Part shown: in pieces, positions 26,158 through 38,700 of the stretch | Layout: the number at the start of each line of letters is the position of its first letter | Numbering within the stretch: position 1 is the first letter of the stretch | Assembly (NCBI RefSeq): GCF_022201045.2 | Contig: NC_068556.1 | Coordinates: 22,363,501 to 22,427,500 of the forward strand | DNA length: 64,000 nucleotides | Source: Citrus sinensis | Lineage: Eukaryota > Streptophyta > Magnoliopsida > Sapindales > Rutaceae | Direction: 5' to 3' | Made by a program: the position numbers and the translations under genes | Notes under the pieces: model-generated | Databases searched by the model: none | Told to the model about the DNA's origin: nothing | What the model saw: only the letters and a program-made list of their open reading frames with translations

Positions 26158-26908
26158 CGGATAGGAAAAATTATGAGAAATTTTCTTATATAACCACTTT
26201 CAAAACTAAATATTAAAACTAGTCATAGAACAAAAGTTCTTAAAATAATAACCACACACATTTTTTATAAACTAAATTGTCCTTCCCTAAAGCTCCTCTC
26301 TTATTTCACGCCAACAACTAAACACAAATTATTTCACCTCAATAACTAAACACGAACTCTACAAAACTCCTCCCATTTCACTTCTCAAACTCCCTCCAAC
26401 AACTAAACATAAAATTACTCTGATTTCATATGCATCAAATAACAATTGTTAACTAGCACTGAAAACAAAACCAATCAACACAGAGAGAAAAAAAAAAAAA
26501 GCTCAAGGAGGAATTAAAGTTAGTACTTTTTGAAATTTAGATTGTAAGATTAATTAAGTTTTATCTGAGTTTTGTAGATATTTGTAAAAACATATATTTT
26601 TATTAATTTTGATTACAATGTGAGTAGATATTTGCTTGTGTGAATCTAAAAATTAAGAAAAATTTGGTAAATTATGTGTTTCTATGATTTGTAGAAGAAG
26701 CTCTGATCGCGGGTGAAGATTGGTATCGCCAGGGCGATGGCATGGCACCCTTCGCCCACACTTTTTCGTGAGCGATGAATGCCTTTGGCGGCACTTCTCA
26801 CTTGTTGTATTTTTAATGTTAATTGTTTGTTGTTAATGATATTTTTATAAAAATAAATTTATTATTTTAGTAATGTAATTATATTTATTTTAATTTGCTT
26901 CAGGTTTA

Positions 26909-28640
26909 ATGGAATCAACAATTGTGCTTAAGATGTGTTATGATGGATTATGGGAAACGTTTGTTGATGGTCATGTGGAATACAAGAATGGAAAAATTAA
27001 AGCATTTTTACTTCGAAATGATGCAACTTTCGAATAATTTATTGTTAGGATATATGAAGTGCTAAAGTTAAGTTCATACGAATATTCTATGACAGTGAAA
27101 ATAGTTTGGGGCACAAACTGTTCTATGCAACCCACTGCTTCTTTACTGATGAACATACTAGATGATGAAATGGTAAACATTATTATACGTATGAACTCTG
27201 ATCCAATAATCTATGGTAAGACTCCTATTTTTTGTAACTACATCACCTAAAGTTACAATCAAAGCTCCTTTAATGTTATCTCAACAAAAATCAGCTACTT
27301 TGATGCCATCAACCCAATCTTCAACCTTTGAGTGCATATTTGGCTATGGATCTACGCCAAACTATAGTAATGACTTCTTCCCCGATACTAAAGAACAAAG
27401 GTTTCTAACTACGGAAAGCACATTTGGCTATGAATTCACGTCAAACTATGATAATGATTCATTCCCCGATACTGAAGAACAAAGATTTCTAACTATATAA
27501 AGCTACTTTCTATTCTGTGACTGTGATGACGTAGATTGTGATCGTCCATTAGATGATCTAGAAATAATGTCTCAGTTTTAGGAAGATAATGATCTGTGTC
27601 AAAGTCGGCCTATTACCCCTAGGTCATATAGTCAAAGTCGACCCCTAGTATCAACTGTAGTTGACCCACTACAATTGGAGGTTCCAATTATGCCATCAGT
27701 TGTAGTTCAAGTGGTATTTATGTTGGACAACTATTCAGCATAAAGGAACGGTTATACACAGAGCTTAGCATTATTGCCATTAGAGACAAGTTTGAGTTCA
27801 AGGTGGATAGGTCCACAAACATACGTTGGGAGGCTTGTTGTGCTGTGAAAACATGTAAATGGTGACTTTGAGCAGCGAGGGCGAATGACAAGGAGAACGT
27901 ACAATGGTTAGTGAAGAGATATAACATTGTGCATACTTGTCAAAATGATATTTTCCATAATGGTCATCGTCAAGCAAATAGTCAGGTTGTTGGCAAAATT
28001 ATCAAGTAAAAGTTTGTTAATGCCAAGCGAATATATACTCCAAAGGATATCATTTCGGATATAAAGAATGATTATAGAATTAATTTATCATACCAGCAAG
28101 CATATCAGAATAAGGAAAATGCTTTGAAGTTGATATAAAGAGACCAACCCAAAAGAGTCATATAATTTACTTCTAAATATTCTCATGTCTTGCAAGAGCT
28201 AAATGACGGTACAATAATTCGGCTTGCGATGGATGATGATAATAATTTTTTGTATTATTTTCTTACTCTTGGATCTTGTATAAAAGGTTTTATGCAGTCA
28301 ATCAAGTGAGTGATCACAGACGAGTCTCATCTAAAAGGTAAATATGAAGGAACTTTGTTGATTGCAACATACTTGGATGGGAATAACCAAATGTATCTTA
28401 TAGCTATTGGGATTGTAGATTCAAAAAACAATGTCTCTTGGGAATGATTCATGATGGGTTGCATGAAGTCATTGGAGAAATGTCAGAGCTGGCATTTATA
28501 TCTGATCATTGCACATTTATCCGTAGAGCAGTTTATAAGATATTTCCTACTACACTACACGACCTTTTTTTTTATCATTTGGCAGGTAATTTAAAGTCAC
28601 ATTTCAAGAATCTTGGGAAACTATGGAAGTATTCTCTTAG
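26909..28640 (+). pseudogene. MURA-type transposase pseudogene, truncated
   Basis: Reading begins at MESTIVLKMCYDGLWE, a MuDR N-terminal PB1-like start, and soon meets a stop. Later blocks match plant MULE transposases: SIKERLYTELSIIAIRDKFE, then YTPKDIISDIKNDYRINLSY, then TDESHLKGKYEGTLLIATYL (the first catalytic Asp region) and FISDHCTFIRRAVYKIF (the second Asp region). At least five stops and frame changes occur. The match ends at about NLKSHF (28610), so the third acidic residue and the SWIM zinc finger are missing. It cannot encode an active enzyme. Confidence 0.85.
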
Positions 28641-28660
28641 ACCATCACCCACTACCGCTT

Positions 28661-28738
28661 GCCCATGTTGCGAGCAATGTGGTGCCATCACCCGCAGCCA
28701 AGTTGCGGACAATGAGTGCCATCGCCCACAACATGGGC
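28661..28738. repeat. Inverted repeat in a GC-rich insert of the MULE
   Basis: gcccatgttg (28661-28670) and caacatgggc (28729-28738) are exact reverse complements around a GC-rich loop with repeated GCCATC(A/G)CCC units. The block starts where transposase similarity ends. It contrasts with the AT-rich DNA around it. Confidence 0.7.
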
Positions 28739-29372
28739 GAGTGATGAGTGCCTAAACCCAACATAAACAAAAAAAAAAGCTTATGAAATAAGCATAAACT
28801 TCATACTAGTAAGTACCTTTAGTATTAAAGAGTGGATCACTAGGAACTAGTTCAACAAAGTTATTGAAATAATTGAAAAAAATTTCTTAGAGACATTTTA
28901 ACAAACACCTAATGTGCTTATATTTTGCACACATTAATCTTTAAAAATATTTGAATTGTCCATACCAATACATATTCTAGTGTGCTTTTCTATCAATAAT
29001 AATTTACCAATCAATTAAAAATTACTGTAAAAGTATAAGGGAGTCATACATTTAGGTCGAATCCTAACACTGTGGACAATGTAGAACCTTTTGCTGATGG
29101 AGGCTGTGATAATAGGGGTTGTGATGGTAGTATTGTGATGACGGGACTGTAAAAAAAAATTTTGAGGTGACGGGCAATGATGGGCGATGCTAAGCGATGG
29201 TGGGATATAGGTGATTTAGGCGATTTTGACAATGATCTTTGGGGTGGGACAAATTAGTCCATAATAAGTGCGTGTGGTTATTATTTTAAGACATTTTTTT
29301 TCTATGGCTATTTTTGATAATAAGTTTTTGAAAATGATTATATAAGAAAATTTTCCAAAAATTATCCATTCG

Positions 29373-30169
29373 TGATGTCTAACAAAAAAATACCTCCACT
29401 CCATGTCTCCATGTGCACAAAATAGTTTTGAGTTTTATTTGAGATGACCTTCAACTTTTTTAATGTATTTTCTACTATCAAAATTACCTCTATTAATTGA
29501 TATAGTAAATTTATTGCAATAATTAATCTACAATCTGAAACTTTTCGATTCTAAAATATGTAGATTCCCAGCCTAAAAAGAAACCAAAAAAAAAAATAAA
29601 AATTATAACCCATTAATCATTATATGTGAGTGGAGAGAACTAGCCCATAAGTGCACATAAAAGTATCTCTCACTGCAAATATGAAAGAAAAATAAAACAC
29701 CAAAAAAGAGAGGCAACTCCTCTCCCTCGCTAGTGGATGCAAAGACGGAAGAAGTTTGGACTTGCATAAAATTTTCTTTTGAGAGAAGGGGAGAGCTAAT
29801 ACAAAGGCTAAAAACAAAGTTGCTATGGTGTTAAGAGCCATGTGCATGTATAGTGTTTGTCTTGATGTTATTTGGAATGAGAAATGTCAACTTACAAAGA
29901 AAGAAACGAGTTGTATATAACATAATAAGAGCTCAACAAGAGATTGTAGTTTGTGTAACATTTGAAATCAAAACCTATAATGAAACTGCAATGATATTAT
30001 ACTTACGAACTGAGATGACACATAATATAATGTTATTATAAACTGTCATGTGTGAATATCTACTTATTTTATTATTTCATTCCGAGTGAATATATAAACT
30101 TTTTATTCTAAATTTTATTTTTTTGTACTTAATATAATATAAAAAATTTAATGTGCTTTGAACATGATA
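29373..30169. other. AT-rich intergenic DNA
   Basis: I see no gene or clear element. Short frames at 29620-29847 (-) and 29853-30041 (+) show no family resemblance. Confidence 0.4.
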
Positions 30170-30172
30170 TTA

Positions 30173-30586
30173 GTGTCTGTTTGATATGTCTTATTTAATA
30201 GAAATAAGTGTTTATTTAATCTTATAAACTTTTATCATAATTTTTATTGTTATTTGATTATTTTTTTAATAGAGCTTTTTAAGATTAAATAAATTATTTT
30301 GTATCTATTAGTAAAAGGTCAAATTTTAGACTTTTGGGAGTAGATATTGACAAGTTTTTTTTAAATATTAAAAAATATAAAATATATTCTACTTATTTAA
30401 TTATTTTATTTTATTCTTTTCATAACATAATTTTAAAAAATTTATTTATTAAAATAATTTCATAAATTTTTAATAAAAACTCTTATTGACTAAATTCTTT
30501 TTAATAAAAGCTCTATTTGTAAAAATTCTACTAACAATAACTCTATTTAAATAAGTTCTATTTGAAAAACTATACCAAACAAAACC
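30173..30586. mobile_element. Tourist/PIF-Harbinger-like MITE
   Basis: The ends are gtgtctgtttgatat at 30173-30187 and, in reverse complement, ggttttgtttggtat at 30572-30586 (11 of 15 bases match). Both are flanked by the trinucleotide TTA (30170-30172 and 30587-30589). TTA duplication and a TGTTTGGT core are usual for Tourist-like MITEs. The 414-base interior is AT-rich and non-coding. Confidence 0.5.
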
Positions 30587-30916
30587 TTAGAAAATCTCAC
30601 ACATAATTCATTTGAAAGAATTATGGAAATATTTCCTTACATTTTTTGGGTAATTTTAGTTAAAAAGAAAAAATTAAAACTTTGCGTTAAGAGACAGAAA
30701 ATTTTCATTTTATCAACACAGAATTGGGGGGGTCTTCTTCTACAAGAAGAACCCTCCAATTCTATCTAATTTACCAAATGCGAACAAGTTGAATGAAGAA
30801 TTGAAGATGATGACGATGATCTATTAACATTTGATCGCATTCTTTTAATGAATCTCTCTGATCTCTCTCAAAATCTTGGCAGCTAAAAAAAAATCTTTGT
30901 CCTATGTAATGTTTTT

Positions 30917-30923
30917 TATAAAA
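30917..30923 (+). promoter_or_regulatory. Putative TATA box of the PP2C gene
   Basis: TATAAAA is followed about 120 bases later by a CT-rich leader tract. A 5' UTR intron is likely: donor at 31132 (aaaag/gtacaa) and acceptor at 31500 (tcttttag/gaattt). The spliced leader from 31501 has no ATG before the start codon at 31591. Confidence 0.45.
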
Positions 30924-31032
30924 TCTTGCCTGACCAATCTCTCACACGTTCACTTTACTATGTCTTGTGTGGTGGGTTTTCTTGGGACCTGAGCCCTTTT
31001 TGGTTTTGTTTTTGTTTCTGTTTTCTTGGTTC

Positions 31033-31034
31033 CC

Positions 31035-31065
<31 letters not shown>

Positions 31066-31066
31066 G
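31033..31066. repeat. CT dinucleotide microsatellite in the PP2C leader
   Basis: A run of about 13-15 CT units lies in the probable first, non-coding exon of the PP2C gene. Pyrimidine-rich tracts near the transcription start are common in plant promoters (Y patch). Confidence 0.85.
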
Positions 31067-31590
31067 AATAACAAGCCCCAATTTTGTTTACAGCGTTTTT
31101 CAGATTTGAGCCTTGATCTGGCGCCCTTAAAAGGTACAAAAATTTCTTTGAAAATCCCACATCGAGCGAAAAGAAAAGAAACAAGAAGCTTCTTGTTCAG
31201 TCCATAATGTCCCAAACTTTTGCTTCTCTTTTAGGGTTGATTCATTTGGGGTTTTGCAGATTCTTTGAATCATCATCATCCTACCTTTGCTTGCTAGTTG
31301 GTTTGCAAAATTCTCTTTGAAAAACAATACCTTTCTCCATTTTGCATCTTTCCCCAAAAAAGGGGGAAAAATGGGTTCTTTACAAAATTACTATGTAGAC
31401 GGCCACAACTTTGAAATTGAAAGAATACCCATTTCACCATTTTCACTAACAATTGCATGTCTTCAATTATTTCCTTCCAAGTACTTATAGTTTCTTTTAG
31501 GAATTTTATCAAGCACCCTGCTCAATTAGTTCTTCTCTGTTATTTCTTGTGATTTCACTTGTAACATAAATAAAAAAAAAAAAAAAAAGC

Positions 31591-34422
31591 ATGGGTTGTG
31601 TTCATGGGAAGTGTTGCAGCCGATACCCAACCTCATCAGCTGCTGATTCTCCTCAAGAAATTTACAGTCTCCACGGCAAACATTTACTCACACAAAGATC
31701 ACTAGAATCCGCTTCTGTTCCTTCATATAACTTCAATTTAGAGTACTCTGTTTTAACGCAACGTGGTTACTATCCGGACTCGCCAGATAAGGAAAACCAA
31801 GATAGTTATTGTATCAAAACGCACGTTCAGGGTAACCCAAATGTTCATTTCTTTGGTGTATTTGATGGGCACGGTCAATTTGGTACGCAATGTTCAAATT
31901 TTGTTCAGCAAAGATTGGTAGAGGAATTGGCAAATAATCCCATGTTGTTGGATGATCCTGTTAAAGCTTATGATTCAGCTTTTTTAACCGTCAATGCTGA
32001 GCTGCATTCAAGTGAAATTGATGATACAATGAGTGGTACTACCGCGATTACAGTTCTTGTTGTCGGGGATAAGATTTATGTTGCTAACGTGGGTGATTCA
32101 AGGGCTGTGATTGCTGTTAAAGATGGGAATAGAATTATTGCTGAGGATTTGTCTCATGATCAAACGCCATTTAGGAAAGATGAGTACGAGAGAGTGAAGG
32201 TTTGTGGGGCTAGGGTTCTGAGTGTTGATCAGGTTGAAGGGCTTAAGGACCCAAATATTCAGACGTGGGGCGATGAAGAGAGTCAAGGAGGTGATCCTCC
32301 CAGGTTGTGGGTTCAGAATGGGATGTATCCAGGAACTGCTTTTACGAGAAGTGTTGGAGATAGTACTGCTGAGAAAATCGGTGTGGTTGCAGTTCCTGAG
32401 GTGTCAGTGGTTCAGCTAACACCTAATCACTTGTTCTTCGTGGTTGCTAGTGATGGAGTTTTTGAGTTCCTTTCAAGCCAAGCTGTTGTCGATATGGTAT
32501 GAAACCTGATTAATCTTTTGATGGACCAATAATCTTTGTTTATCTCCTTTCTGATTTATTGCATTACTAACCAGTCGTCATAATTCTATGATTGTTGATT
32601 TGGTGAAGTTTTCATTTGCTTGATGCTTATTTTATCTGTTGTGGGACAATTGTATTCCTGTATGTTTAGAAATGTAAAACTTTTCTGTTGTTTAATATTC
32701 AAGAGTAGCACATAACTGGTTTTAGCATGTTGCCTATAGTTGACTTTAACACCTTAATTCTGGACTCCAATTAATTGTTATTTGCAACCTTATTTGCTTT
32801 TATTGCAAAAGCAGTCAATCCACTAACAAAATCTAGCTATTGTATGGTTCCACACATTCATTCATAGCATCCATGACCAGTGAGAATGTATCATCTCAGT
32901 GAGTGCATGCAAGGGGTGTCAGATGCTCAAAGGAGATGGCTGTAGCTTTCAAGTTTGTTTTCATAGCATTTGAGAAGACTTTTGTTTGGTTTAATTGACC
33001 ATATGGCAGAAATGGATAATAACCCAATTAAATGCGTATCATTAAACTGATTAAGTTGCCTAGAAGTTTAACATGTTCAATTTTTAATGGACTAGAGTTT
33101 ATTGTTTGCTTTCAAACATATTTAAGAACTCTGAGATCTGCCTGTATTCAGTTGATAATTGTGTCACAGCACATGGAATTTTACCTACTGTTAGCGTCTG
33201 ATATTTTTCTTTTGTATCATATCAATCAACTTTCATTGTTTATGCACGTTCATTTGTGTGGGTATTCTGGAGCTTAGAGTAGCACATCAATCTATTGCCA
33301 CTGCAGTTTTGCAGTATGCATCAACCTGTTGTATTTAAATAGATAACAGTATCATAGGCCAAACTATGAGCAGTTCCATTCCTGCCCTCTATGTAGATCA
33401 TCCGAACTTTGTGTTTTTTATTATGAAGTATGCTATTCACATTATCCAACTGCTGGCTTTTCTATTTGTCCAACATGATGCATAATTTGCTTAGAAGTTA
33501 TCTTCATTTCCGGAATTTCTAAGTTGCTGTAGCCCCTATATTCTGCACTTAAGTTTATTTCATTTCTGTTTAGGCGGCAAAGTATACAGATGCCCGGGAT
33601 GCATGTTCTGCCATCGCCGGAGAATCATATAAACTGTGGTTGGAGAATGAAAACCGGACAGATGATATTACCATCATCATTGTGCACATTAAAGACTTTT
33701 CTAATGTGAGTGTGTAAAAATTTTGTTTTGGCTGCTAATCCGTTATACCTTCTGTAAAATTCTGCTGAAGGCTCAATCTTGTGTCAGATTCCCATATTTA
33801 TTTTCATCACAAGTAAACCGTTAGTGATGTCTGGTAAGGAGGCTGATAATTGCTACTTGGTTAATTGAAAACATTAACCTCATGCATAGGCAAACTTGCT
33901 TCGCTGCAAATGGTCATTGTCACACAGTTGGAAACTTGTATTAAGAGCTTCAGAAGAATGAGATTCATTTGTACCCTACTACATTTTCCTTCACAGATAC
34001 CACTTTGCAGAACATGAATTCGATGCTTGAATCATTGATATTTACTTTTTACTCCATTGATTGTCTGGTAATTGCCTTTTTTTTTTTTTTTTTTTGGGTA
34101 GCTACCATCAGGAGCTGGTTATACTGATCCAACCAGTGGGGTCAATTTTAGGCCATCTATGCTGAAGAATGGCAAAGGAACTTCAGACACCGCTACCTCG
34201 GGATCAGAATTATTTCGTTCTGTCAGAAGTGAATGCTCAGATCTGCAGCACTCAGTTTCAGTGAACCGAAATCAAGCTACTTTTGTTCCACCTCTATCTC
34301 ATCAAAAATCTTTAGAAATGGTAAATTTCTCTTAATTACCTTAATTACTCTTTTTTCACTACCTTTTTTTCCTTTTTTGGTTTTGATGACTAGGCATTTT
34401 TTTCCCCTATTCATTTCAGTGA
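31591..34422 (+). CDS. Protein phosphatase 2C, N-acylated (rice PP2C35-like)
   Basis: A metal-dependent Ser/Thr phosphatase of 419 residues. Exons: 31591-32496, 33574-33705, 34102-34320 and 34420-34422; the last carries only the TGA. The N-terminus [13 protein letters not shown] has Gly2 for myristoylation and Cys3, Cys8 and Cys9 for palmitoylation, so plasma-membrane attachment is expected. PP2C motifs follow in order: [78 protein letters not shown] and [12 protein letters not shown]. The metal-binding Asp residues are all present. The C-terminal 70 residues are Ser/Thr-rich and not conserved. It resembles the stand-alone plant PP2Cs related to the PP2C-kinase fusion type, but no cyclic-nucleotide or kinase domain follows. 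Substrates are unknown. Confidence 0.92.
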
Positions 34423-35797
34423 TTGTGGTAGAAGGCCTTCAGAAGTGCCTGACATCCTGCATATTTTAATTTCCTGAAGAGGTATCTATCTCCTTCATCC
34501 TGATCTGCTTCTAGATAAAATTTGTATTCAAATCTTAGAGAAGGATACATGTCTTTGCATCTTTGGATGGTCTCAGGATGTGGATACAGGTGCATTCTAA
34601 AGGCTTCAAAAGCGATTTATATTGCATAATTGGTCACTTATTCCTGGCTAGGACTTCTTGCTGATGTTACCAAGGGCTAAGACTCTTTCTAACCTGTAAC
34701 CACAACCTCAACAATGTACCTTAAGAGAACAAAAGCTCTCCTGCTACCTATAACCTGCTGCCATGCATCAAGAGGAAGGAAATGCAAAAGTTGGGAGAGA
34801 TCTGGGTTCTTGATGATTAATTCATGGGAGGATGATCAAATATATGCTTCATTTCGACCGAAAACTTGTTTGCAATATTAGATTTAAGGCACGAGTTATG
34901 TATAGACCTTACTTGTGATCATCTATCTCAACGATATTTTCTGGAAGAAAGGATCCCCGATGGATAGCTAAATGGGCTGTTATCTGCATTTCCTTGGCAA
35001 TATATACAATAGCATGGATCGAACCGACTTTATAATAAAAATATTGTTGATGATATGATAGTGGTACAAATATGGGAGGGCATAAGTCATATCGAAAACA
35101 TAACTGTCGGTTTTATTACCTAAACGCCAAAATAAAATCTAATCTAATCTAAATCCAAATATGACATTGAATCCCACTTGGTACAGACATATAAATAAAT
35201 GGAGATATTTCACTATTACAAGCATTATGGCTCCAAAAGTTGGCTAAATTTTAGATCATTTAGCCATTTGCATAAAGTGAAGTCTATTGGTCATATGGTT
35301 CTCTGATCCCAATCACCCCATTCGAGTTGCTATATCAGTGGGGTGGCTGGGGCCTGATGGGGCCATTCTATTGGTACTTACAGCATCAATGATCCTATAA
35401 ACCCAGATTTATGAATAAAGTTATTGGCATGGTCAAGCCAGAAACAACCGTCACTCGTCAAGAAATGTATACTAATGAATCGCTGCATTGGCGGAGTGAA
35501 CATACATTTTTGAGAAAGAGAGAGCTCTAGTTTTACATAAACATCCTTGAGTGATGCAGTGAGTCTAGTGACGTTGCGATTGGTGAAGCTGCTGGTGCTG
35601 TGGGCCTCTGATTACTCTTCTCAAACTTTCAGCTAGGAATAGCAGATGTTTCAATCTTTGCTGGAAAGTCCAGCTGTGAAGGAGTTAAATGTTGCACAAA
35701 ATTCAAAGAAATAACATTACAGAGACAATGCCCTCTATTTCTTATAAATATGTATTTACATACAGTACAAAGTTGACTCTGCCCAAAAAATACTACA
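34423..35797. other. Convergent 3' region between PP2C and SAC3B
   Basis: The PP2C 3' UTR runs rightward and the SAC3B 3' UTR runs leftward into this 1.4-kb interval. I see no further gene. The minus frame 35826-35629 overlaps the last SAC3B codons in another frame and continues into its 3' UTR. Confidence 0.5.
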
Positions 35798-38700
35798 TCA
35801 GAAGTAAAAGTACAGCTTACTTTCATTTGTATTCTGTACTAAGTGACATTGCTCAAATAACTTGCTTAAATTATCGGTTTCCTTCGTCACATTTGGGGAC
35901 ACTGTTATCTCTCCAGCTGTATTGTTTAACTTACTCGTTACATAAGAAATATCATTTGCAACAGTCCATTTATTTTTTTCTGATCGATTTCTTTCTCCCT
36001 CCTCCACCATGCTATTCGTATTAGCATGGTCCTGAATATCATCACTATTTGAGGCCATTGCTGGCTGATGAACTTGTGGCTGTGTCTGAGCCCCTTGAGT
36101 CAAAATAGGACCACAGCCAGCTTCCGTAATTTCTTGTTGAAATGGATGACTTGTACAACCAACTCCCATCATTTCATCTAGAGACAGATGAACATAGGGT
36201 GAAGATCTGGTACCTTCAAGTCCTAACTTATCCAGGTCACCTGAAGTGTGAGAAACAAGGTGCTGCTCCAAAACATAAGATGAAGATACAGCTCCATTGT
36301 TTAGAATCATCAATCGCCAACTAAAAATTCGCCGGAAAATCATAACCCACTTTGGAACAATATAGTAGCACGAATTGTGCAGCTCAAGCCTTGCGCTTCT
36401 TTGTAGCATTATGGAAGCTTCTTTTCTTGCCAGTGGAACTGCCATCATCTTGCTTGAAAGTGTTAAATAGTTTATCAATAAATTCTCAAGTTGCAATCTC
36501 TGGTTCTCGATCTCCTTACCCATCTTACAACCTCGGCCCAAAAAGGATATATCATCAGGAAAAGAAGGAAGTTTCAAGTCCCTTAATGCATGCTCAAGAG
36601 ATTCGATTCTTCCTACAGAATTCCATCCTAGACTTGGGAAGCACCAATCCTCCATGAAGTTATCATCACCAGAATCCTCCACTAATGCAATCTCAGGACA
36701 GGGCCAATTAGAAGGATTTGCTTTGGCAGCAGCCACAATTTCCACCAAGGACTGATCCAATGCTTCATTGAAGGCTGAGATACAATGGTTTGGACTAACT
36801 TCATAATCACTTGACTTGCCAAGTACCTCCAGTGCAGAACTAAGGCAAGTCAGAATGAGTTCTCGTGTTCTCATACAATAAACAACAGGTTGAAGGGGTG
36901 ACTCACTTGCCAACCACCGCAACCCTTCCCTTAGTTGCTCATCACTGAAAAATTCATCTGACTGACTAGATTGTTGGTCACTGACAAGAAATTTAACCAA
37001 AAACCTGTTTACCCTAGACTTGTCTAATTCAGAGAGACCCAATTCATTAATTATAACAGCACAAGGATCTAATGCCTCTTTATCGTATGAGCAACTTAAG
37101 ATCAGAAGGGGAAGACAGGAACCAGAAGGTATTGACATAACAAGTTTATTGAGTTGAACTTTTTGGAGCTTCCATGGGATGCTTTCAGATACTAGGAATA
37201 GAACAGCACTTGCTCCAGAAACAGCATCATTCACATGGTTGAATTCCATCTCCTTAACAAAAGAAAAGCAGCAGGTCAGATCGGTACCAGATTGGCTAGG
37301 AATCCATTTCTTCCATATCGAAAGGCCAGGAGATGCAAAAACCACATCACCGTCATCTTTTTCAGAAGGCTTAAGTTTTGAAAACAACCACAGCTCCGCA
37401 GCCAAATCGGAAATTTGTTTCCTCTGCATCTGTCTGTCTCCTTCTAGACAGGCATGAGAACACAGAACTATTTTCCAGCACAGGCATTTAGCTTTTGGGT
37501 TTCTTCGGCCAAGTATACCAGCTATTGCATCTGAAACATTCAGCCTAGACCATGATCGGTCATGTTTCTCAGATCTCTCCCTCATTACATGATCAATGTC
37601 AAACTCACCACAGGTGCTTGGTTGCTGCATAAGAGAAAAAGGAAGCTTAAACAAAATAAAACAATGTTCAAAATAAATAATCAACTAGAAATTTGCTTGG
37701 CAACTAGATTAAGCATGTTTCTCAACAGCAGGAAGGGGGAAAGCAAATCTTGATTTGACCATCCCCAACTGTAGACTCCGACAGATTGTCACCTCACTTT
37801 TACAGGGTAATGACAAACACACACAAGCATCTATCAGACGCTTCAGACTGCAATGGAAGCAAGAAAATGCAAATATAGTTATCAATTTGCATCAAGGGAA
37901 CTGATAAGGAGAAAATATTGAATAGAGATCATCTTTCTTCTTTATTACATGGTACAAAGGCATTTGATAATGGATAATGGGCTGGATTACAGGGTAACAG
38001 AAAGGGCAAGGGAGATGATAGCTATTTTTCTGAAGCCCTTACCTAAGGTCACATATTGTCAAGAGAAGAGAGGTTGATGCACACTATTCTTATATGGCAA
38101 TGATGAAGAATGAAACACAAAAACCTAGATGCATTTTTTTCCTCTGGTCATTTTGTTGTGACATATATACATAAAAAAGTAAACTAGAACAAAAGGAACA
38201 AAAAATACATGCTACTGAAAGTAAAGATATGAAAAGGTAGCTTACATCACTGTTCTGTCGAATTGGGGGCCCTAAAGACAATGAATTTAAAGCAGTATTT
38301 GCTGCTAACTGCCTTTGCTTGCGTAACTCCTTTTGCTTTAACGAGCGTCGCCTCCATAACCTTAAATGAGAGAAATTCAAGATGAGTGAGAGATAAGATA
38401 GAGTGCTAAACTTCAACTTAAAGTCAAAAAGTTGAAAGAGCCATCAAACCTTAAGATCAACTTCAGTTTTGCTGAAGCATAATTTTTCATAACTTCATTG
38501 TTTTCATCTTGCACAACTTTAATGTTTTCGCCTTCTTGATGTGTATCTTGAGGCTCTTCATATTGAACACTCTTAATTGCTGCACCTTGCTGTAACGAAC
38601 TTCCAACAGAATAATCATATCTTTTAGAACTGGGGGATCTGTCTTGCAAAGCTTCTGTTCTTGCCACAAGTTGCGTGGGAGAACCTTCCATGTCAGAGAA

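Larger units (their letters stand above)
26158..29372 (+). mobile_element. Decayed Mutator-like element (MULE) with long TIRs
   Basis: About 110-base imperfect terminal inverted repeats lie at 26163-26290 and 29245-29370. Matching blocks include aaattttcttatataa, ttaaaataataaccacac and actaa(t)ttgtcc. Between them sit relics of a MURA-type transposase in the forward direction. The TIRs and the transposase together identify a MuDR-type element of about 3.2 kb. A 9-base target duplication could not be fixed: both flanks hold tgatgt, but the following bases differ. Ends are accurate to about 15 bases. Confidence 0.8.

Noticed and set aside
30942..31215. Minus-strand frames with Arg-Glu repeats
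   Set aside because: They are translations of the CT microsatellite in the PP2C leader read on the wrong strand.
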